Source of the DNA: an uncultured Bacteroidales bacterium
Lineage (GTDB): Bacteria > Bacteroidota > Bacteroidia > Bacteroidales > Muribaculaceae
Direction: 5' to 3'
Assembly: GCA_947072905.1 (NCBI GenBank)
Contig: CAMTKF010000025.1
Coordinates: forward strand, 1-38,188
Length of the DNA stretch: 38,188 bases
Shown: one piece after another, positions 34,173 to 38,188 of the stretch
Layout: each line of letters opens with the position of its first letter
Numbering within the stretch: position 1 is the first letter of the stretch
Made by a program: the position numbers and the translations under genes
The notes under the pieces: generated by a model
Told to the model about the DNA's origin: nothing
Databases searched by the model: none
What the model saw: the letters and a program-made list of their open reading frames with translations, nothing else

Positions 34173-34912
34173 ATGTTAAACTTATTAAATGGTAAAATCT
34201 GAACTCTTGGGATATATTCGTCCTCGGCCATCTCAATAAAACCGTTTTGATTGGCAACGATGACTTGCGGGCGCACAACATAAGAATCCCATGCAATATC
34301 AATGATCCGACTAATTCTCCCTTCTACGCACAATATAGGATAGTCTTCTCCAAATATTTGCATTCGTTCGCGATTAACTCTTTCACAAAGCTCTGCAACA
34401 AAGGCTTCGTCGAGTTTTTTTACCACAACGGCTGGGTACATCGCAGAAAGGGAATCCTCATCGTATTCATATCCCCACTCTACAATCCAAACCAAATCAC
34501 CCTCTTTTAATGGATTAGCATCTTCCAAATAATGTATTTGCCCCGGTTTATGTCCTCCGAATTCGTAATGGTAGAATTCTTGTTTGTCGGCCAAATACAA
34601 TTTAGAAAACTCAGGTGATTCATCATCCTCATAGTATTCATCAGGGTATTCTTTCTCAAAGGTTGGGTCAAATTCCTCATGGTCAATTTTACGTCCATAT
34701 TCGGGCCCATCAATAGTATAACCGATAACATTGCTTTCGTTTGGCAACATTGCAAGTGTAGATTCAGCCTCTTCGAGAGTGAAGTAGTGGCCTATGGTCT
34801 TGCGACGGCAGTCATACCATTTAGCCTCTGGGCCTATCACTTTCTTTGTACGCGAGGCATCAATATCTGATATGACGTATTTATACAATGTGATGCTTTT
34901 GTATTTTTCCAT
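34169..34912 (-). CDS. Acidic hypothetical protein of 247 residues
   Basis: A very acidic, soluble protein (EKEYPDEYYEDDESPEF in the middle) with no signal peptide. The C-terminal half has a beta-rich segment, GDLVWIVEWGYEYDED, then VVRPQVIVANQNGFIEMAED. I recognise no family. Its stop overlaps the start of the nuclease-like gene by 4 bp. High acidity is common in immunity proteins and in nucleic-acid-mimicking inhibitors, but this is only suggestive. Confidence 0.65.
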   Translation of the reverse strand: MEKYKSITLYKYVISDIDASRTKKVIGPEAKWYDCRRKTIGHYFTLEEAESTLAMLPNESNVIGYTIDGPEYGRKIDHEEFDPTFEKEYPDEYYEDDESPEFSKLYLADKQEFYHYEFGGHKPGQIHYLEDANPLKEGDLVWIVEWGYEYDEDSLSAMYPAVVVKKLDEAFVAELCERVNRERMQIFGEDYPILCVEGRISRIIDIAWDSYVVRPQVIVANQNGFIEMAEDEYIPRVQILPFNKFNI

Positions 34913-34935
34913 ATGGCAAAAGTATTGAACTGAAT

Positions 34936-35625
34936 TTAATTAAATCGTTTGCAGTTTGTGCTGCATAACACCTCAAATTTATCGCCGAGCAGCTCTTTGA
35001 GGCGGGATTCCGAGACTTCGTTGCCGGCATCGTTCCAGCGGGTGGTGATTGAGCGGATATGGTTATCCGGACCAACTTCGACTGCGAGGAGTGAAAGTCC
35101 ATAGTTGTCAAGTGGGAAGTTTGGTCCGGTTTGACAAGGGGCATCCCACCAATCTTCGTTCTCGCACAGATAGAAGCGAGATCCGGTTGCTACATAGTCA
35201 TTGTAAGACTCTTCTGAAACGACAATGCACCATCCCACCATATCTTTTAATATCTCAAGGTCTTCGTAGCTTTCAATTTCATGAACGTAGTAATCAGCCA
35301 CAAACGGTGATTCCTCGGCGACAACTTTAGAAGACATGCCAATAATGCCACATACCATATCGGGACTTGCCTCGTTGAATACGTTGTCAAAGAAGTCGAA
35401 ACCGGGAGATGAATTGATGATTTTCAATATAGCGTGAACTCGCTGCACATCTTCCTCTCTATCAAGGTCAATCTCGCCCATCATATTCCATCTGTACACT
35501 CCGACGGCAAACTTGGCCAGGCGGGTGTTGAATTCAGGGAAAAGCGACATCAGCCATTCATACTTGTCCTCGGCGCAGAATTCGCCGAGCCACCACTTGA
35601 TATGCCTTTCGTAAGGGTTTGTCAT
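34936..35625 (-). CDS. Hypothetical protein of 229 residues
   Basis: A soluble, acidic protein rich in Trp, Tyr and Glu. The ATG at 35625 (MTNPYERHIKWWLGEF) is preferred over a GTG at 35655 because it avoids overlap with the upstream gene. The N-terminal segment KWWLGEFCAEDKYEWLMSLFPEF and the C-terminal ESRLKELLGDKFEVL are the clearest blocks. I recognise no family. It lies 23 bp upstream of the acidic 247-residue gene and 8 bp after the SF0329-like gene, so they form one operon. Confidence 0.6.
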   Translation of the reverse strand: MTNPYERHIKWWLGEFCAEDKYEWLMSLFPEFNTRLAKFAVGVYRWNMMGEIDLDREEDVQRVHAILKIINSSPGFDFFDNVFNEASPDMVCGIIGMSSKVVAEESPFVADYYVHEIESYEDLEILKDMVGWCIVVSEESYNDYVATGSRFYLCENEDWWDAPCQTGPNFPLDNYGLSLLAVEVGPDNHIRSITTRWNDAGNEVSESRLKELLGDKFEVLCSTNCKRFN

Positions 35626-35633
35626 ACGGAGTA

Positions 35634-36074
35634 CTATAGTGTGGTCTTGCGACACATTCGCGAATCTATTATTTCTCTCACAATAGAGCTGTCGGTCTGT
35701 ATTTCTTGTAAACGACGTTTTCCAATACGTCGGTCACAAGCTCTGAGCACAGGTATCAAGCCCCAATGTTTATCCTCGTTGTCAAATGCCATCAGTCCGC
35801 TCTGTGGACAATCAATGTAATCGCGTAGAGTCTGGGATATGAAACTTAAATCACCGCAATATGGATAATACATTGCGTCAAGTTGCTCCTTCGGACAACA
35901 TTTTGGGAAATCCCAAACAATCTCCTTGCCGATTGTTATCCAGACACGAGGCACGGACTCATGCCCCCATCCGATTTTGGAACGCATGGGATATGCAACA
36001 CAATGAATCTGAAACTCTACTTCGGGTGCGATTATATCATATAATGCTTTTTGCAATTTACTCCAATGTTTCAT
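35634..36074 (-). CDS. SF0329-like protein, possible immunity-type protein
   Basis: The 146-residue protein opens with HWSKLQKALYD, has a beta-rich middle with VPRVWITIGKEIVWDFPK, and closes with a charged helical tail. The opening W-S-K-L and the WITI-type strand resemble the SF0329 family, which occurs near polymorphic (RHS-type) toxin loci. The match is by eye and weak to moderate. It sits in a run of small genes of the kind seen in immunity clusters; no toxin gene is in the window. Confidence 0.5.
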   Translation of the reverse strand: MKHWSKLQKALYDIIAPEVEFQIHCVAYPMRSKIGWGHESVPRVWITIGKEIVWDFPKCCPKEQLDAMYYPYCGDLSFISQTLRDYIDCPQSGLMAFDNEDKHWGLIPVLRACDRRIGKRRLQEIQTDSSIVREIIDSRMCRKTTL

Positions 36075-36106
36075 AGTGAGAGATTTGTGAGATACTGCAT
36101 AAGAAA

Positions 36107-36451
36107 TCAGTTGTAGATTATAAACATCTCCACCGTACCGATGGTACGCGGCTCACAGCATACGCCATATAACATCTTTAATCCTATTGCAGAGATTTCT
36201 TCTCCCGGAATTGCACCAATCAAAGAGAATGAATCCTCCGGATTACAGAATAGGACTATTGTCACCGTTTCCGAGGCAGAAAGATTACCGCTCTCGATGA
36301 ACGAGACTGCTTCGCCATTCACCGCTTCAGGTTTGCCTTCCAGTTTTAATACAGATGCATCGTCACCGAGTGAACACCAGTCTTCCGCGGAGAGTGAAAT
36401 CTGAACACTCTCTGCATTTTCAATCTTTTCGAGAACATCTTTGACTGTCAT
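36107..36451 (-). CDS. Hypothetical acidic protein of 114 residues
   Basis: The ATG at 36451 (MTVKDVLEKIENAESV) is chosen because the extra upstream residues are low-quality sequence. The product is acidic and mainly beta, with SLSAEDWCSLGDDASVLKLE and IGAIPGEEISAIGL as the clearest blocks. It has no signal peptide or membrane segment. I recognise no family. It starts 32 bp before the SF0329-like gene and follows a 240-bp gene-free stretch that contains a nested stem-loop element. Confidence 0.6.
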   Translation of the reverse strand: MTVKDVLEKIENAESVQISLSAEDWCSLGDDASVLKLEGKPEAVNGEAVSFIESGNLSASETVTIVLFCNPEDSFSLIGAIPGEEISAIGLKMLYGVCCEPRTIGTVEMFIIYN

Positions 36452-36528
36452 GATATTTTTTTGATTTAATGATTTATAATGGCTTGCTTTGTGAAAAGAA
36501 AAGCGTAGACTGAAATTCCACATCGATG

Positions 36529-36640
36529 ACGGAGGTCCTGAGAAAACCTGACAGACAGATATGGCAATAGCAGCCCACGCTATGCGTGAGAAACTATCAT
36601 GCCTTCCTTGTCTGTGCTTAGAAATTTCTCAGGTTTCCGT
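36529..36640. repeat. Nested stem-loop element
   Basis: Five pairs of inverted repeats nest within about 112 nt: 36529-36533 with 36636-36640; 36537-36545 with 36625-36633; 36551-36557 with 36609-36615; 36563-36566 with 36600-36603; and a terminal hairpin 36567-36571 with 36579-36583. The arms match in order, as in a single long, interrupted stem. This could be a structured RNA, a leader for the downstream genes, or a small non-autonomous mobile element. I could not look for other copies beyond this window; I saw none in it. Confidence 0.5.
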
Positions 36641-36761
36641 CAACAAGAGAGCATAATGCTTCCTAATTTCCACAATGTAATTGGTGCGACCTCAGTCACT
36701 CCAATCGCAAATTTAGTGAAAATATTCGGATTAGCATGTTCCTCACGCATAATTTATGGGC

Positions 36762-37154
36762 TTATGTTATTTTCTTAATGATTTCACAGAAATCGATAGT
36801 GTCAATTTCGTTATTCCAATATTGGAGCAATCCCTCTTTGTTCAATCTAATCCATTTTACGATTTGTGACCAGTTCTCATCCGAGAGCTTAGCTCCTTCC
36901 GGAACGATGATGCAAGGGTTATCTTCAATTGTGACAAACACTTGTGCTCTTTCGTTGAAATATTGTCCTTTGCGACAACTCTCTTTACAAACAATGACCA
37001 GTGGTTTCTCGCTTGGTTGACAGGTACAGATTAATACATCTCGGAATAGTCCGGTATGCTTGGAAGAGAAATGATCAACTCCCCACACCCAAAAACGATG
37101 GCCCAAAATGGTAATAAAGTCGTCATCTTCTTCAAAATCGTAATTTGTTTCCAT
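36762..37154 (-). CDS. Hypothetical acidic protein of 130 residues
   Basis: The N-terminus is strongly acidic (YDFEEDDDF). The middle is beta-rich, with CTCQPSEKPLVIVCKESCR, and the C-terminus is a helical WIRLNKEGLLQYWNNEIDT segment like that seen at the end of DUF4160-type proteins, which I regard as weak similarity. No signal peptide. It is 23 bp downstream of the SLOG-fold gene, in the same direction, and likely co-transcribed with it. Confidence 0.6.
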   Translation of the reverse strand: METNYDFEEDDDFITILGHRFWVWGVDHFSSKHTGLFRDVLICTCQPSEKPLVIVCKESCRKGQYFNERAQVFVTIEDNPCIIVPEGAKLSDENWSQIVKWIRLNKEGLLQYWNNEIDTIDFCEIIKKIT

Positions 37155-37177
37155 TGCCCGTAGTTTTATTATGGTTG

Positions 37178-37528
37178 TTATATGTTGATTATAATCACAG
37201 ATTTTCCTAAACGTTTTGCCTCGTTAATGCTGTGGAGTGTACCACGGGAATTGGAAGAGGGGAAAGCTATGACGCAGTTTGCTTCCCTGACGATTTGAGT
37301 ATTGCGTCTGAGCGTAGCGTATCTGCCAAATTTGGCGTAGTCGGGAAGAAACTCCATCAAAGGAATGTGATGGCGTGCTGCAAACCGTTTTGCAAAGGAG
37401 TCAATGCCTTTTGCGCCACCTGACACGACCATCGTCACATCAAATTTATTAACATTAGAGAGAAGAAGTTCCTCCCACTCTGCATAACTCACTCCCGGAT
37501 TTCGGGTTCCTACAATGGCTAATTTCAT
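37178..37528 (-). CDS. SLOG-fold protein (YspA/DprA-like, DUF2493-type)
   Basis: This 116-residue single-domain protein has the nucleotide-binding Rossmann-like SLOG fold. MKLAIVGTRNPG is the first strand and loop, VVSGGAKGIDSFAKRFA is the phosphate-binding GG.KG.D motif, and RRNTQIVREANCVIAFPSSNSRGT completes the core. SLOG proteins bind nucleotides or nucleotide-derived signals and often occur in anti-phage and toxin-related loci. It is the first gene of the minus-strand cluster and could be a sensor there, but nothing in its sequence shows a specific ligand. Confidence 0.85.
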   Translation of the reverse strand: MKLAIVGTRNPGVSYAEWEELLLSNVNKFDVTMVVSGGAKGIDSFAKRFAARHHIPLMEFLPDYAKFGRYATLRRNTQIVREANCVIAFPSSNSRGTLHSINEAKRLGKSVIIINI

Positions 37529-37767
37529 CTTCTTTTTGTAAAGGGTTATGCTATACTAATACGAAGAACGATTTTAACCAAATGTTAATAACTGTATATT
37601 TTAACTCCCGCCAGTATTAAATTTCTGCTTATATTTTAACATATAAGTCTTTGCATGCTGATACATTGTATTTTAGAAAGCCACAATATATTAACCTATA
37701 TTTATATATTTTAACTCATACTATGGAGTTGGTGACAGCTGATCAATACTGTTATGGAATAGTAGCT

Positions 37768-37813
37768 ATGTGGTGACCCGGCTGATTTTCGGTTGAGGTC
37801 ACCACATTTTCTC
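37768..37813 (+). terminator. Terminator-like hairpin
   Basis: An 11-bp inverted repeat (37768-37778 with 37797-37807) with an 18-nt loop is followed by TTTTCT on the plus strand. Confidence 0.5.
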
Positions 37814-38076
37814 CCACCGATTATATTTAAACTTTGTTAATATTTGGGATTGCGAGGCTATGGTGCGAGGTTGAATGATGGTGAATGACTATGAATGATG
37901 CTTTAATTTGCGTTGATTATCAATAAGTTGCGCATCGAGTAAAATAGATATACATTCACCGCGACACACATAATAATCAATATTTCAGTAGTTTACGATT
38001 GGCGTGGTGACTTTTGACTTGGGCGAGCCTCGTCGAGCTGAAGGTTGTGGTGACTCAGAGGGGTGTGATTGAAAGA

Positions 38077-38109
38077 AAGACCGCTAACTCATTGAGAATT
38101 AGCGGTCTT
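38077..38109. terminator. Terminator-like hairpin
   Basis: An 11-bp perfect inverted repeat (38077-38087 with 38099-38109) has an inner CTC/GAG pairing. On the minus strand it is followed by CTTTC, a pyrimidine-rich run, which fits a terminator for a minus-strand gene that begins outside the window. Confidence 0.5.
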
Positions 38110-38188
38110 CTGTGGTGCCACCAGCAATATAAAAGTTAAATTATTATCAATCAGCTTAAATTGTAATTAATGCTAATATACTGATAAT

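Larger units (their letters stand above)
37529..38188. other. AT-rich gene-free region at the right edge
   Basis: I see no gene. TATATTTTAAC occurs three times (37595, 37630 and 37705) upstream of the SLOG gene. A 10-bp unit, GAATGAnnnn, is repeated in tandem at 37873-37902. GTGGTGAC or TGGTGAC occurs near 37771, 38004 and 38047. Two terminator-like hairpins lie at 37768-37807 and 38077-38109. The region probably holds the cluster promoter and the end of the neighbouring transcription unit. Confidence 0.5.

Noticed and set aside
38077-38188. Right-edge hairpin plus GGTGCCACC sequence as an element attachment site
   Set aside because: No tRNA sequence or integrase gene is next to it in the window, so a terminator is the simplest reading.

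Overview
The window looks like a Bacteroidales chromosome segment. Promoters repeatedly have the Bacteroidetes form, TTG about 19-21 nt upstream of TAnnTTTG. Other signs are a C10 protease with a Bacteroidetes-style C-terminal tail, Bacteroides-type mobilization genes and a DapF fusion. The family could be Muribaculaceae, but that is a guess from overall feel; no rRNA or other marker gene is present.

Layout. (1) 1-5.9 kb, minus strand: a defence-type module of one promoter, a doubtful leader ORF, a PLD-nuclease/SNF2-translocase fusion and an Eco57I-like adenine methyltransferase. The methyltransferase is cut off before its catalytic NPPY-type motif, next to what looks like the end of another element at the left edge. 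(2) 5.9-14.1 kb, minus strand: an integrative mobilizable element. It has a MOBP-like relaxase and its accessory protein, an oriT-like inverted-repeat region, a DUF3408-like protein, a RepA-like ATPase, an excisionase-like HTH protein, a 1.4-kb noncoding stretch with repeated promoter modules, a YhcG-type nuclease and a tyrosine integrase. (3) 14.1-16.5 kb: a scar zone with a frameshifted secreted polysaccharide deacetylase, a roughly 92%-identical fragment of the relaxase 3' end left by an older related element, a helix-hairpin-helix protein and a small EF-hand-like protein. (4) 16.5-31.4 kb: ordinary chromosomal genes. They include a Crp/Fnr regulator, SMR transporter, PNPOx-like protein, double GNAT, nicotinamidase plus nicotinate phosphoribosyltransferase (NAD salvage), CDF transporter, AlkD-like glycosylase, AraC/MATE divergent pair, nitronate monooxygenase-like enzyme, a PatB-DapF fusion, the C10 protease, and a four-gene operon led by a DJ-1/PfpI protein. 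(5) 31.7-37.5 kb, minus strand: an accessory cluster of mostly unrecognised, often acidic small proteins. With them are a PD-(D/E)XK-like nuclease, a decayed metallophosphoesterase, an SF0329-like protein and a SLOG (DprA/YspA-like) protein. No toxin or secretion gene is visible, so an orphan-immunity or defence island is only an inference. (6) 37.5-38.2 kb: AT-rich, gene-free DNA with terminators and short direct repeats.

The strongest unusual signals are: the noncoding array at 10.6-11.2 kb in which each repeat carries its own promoter; the PLD-SNF2 plus broken methyltransferase module; the PatB-DapF fusion; the relaxase remnant outside the element; a nested stem-loop element at 36529-36640; and several genes whose promoter -7 box sits only 5-8 nt before the start codon.
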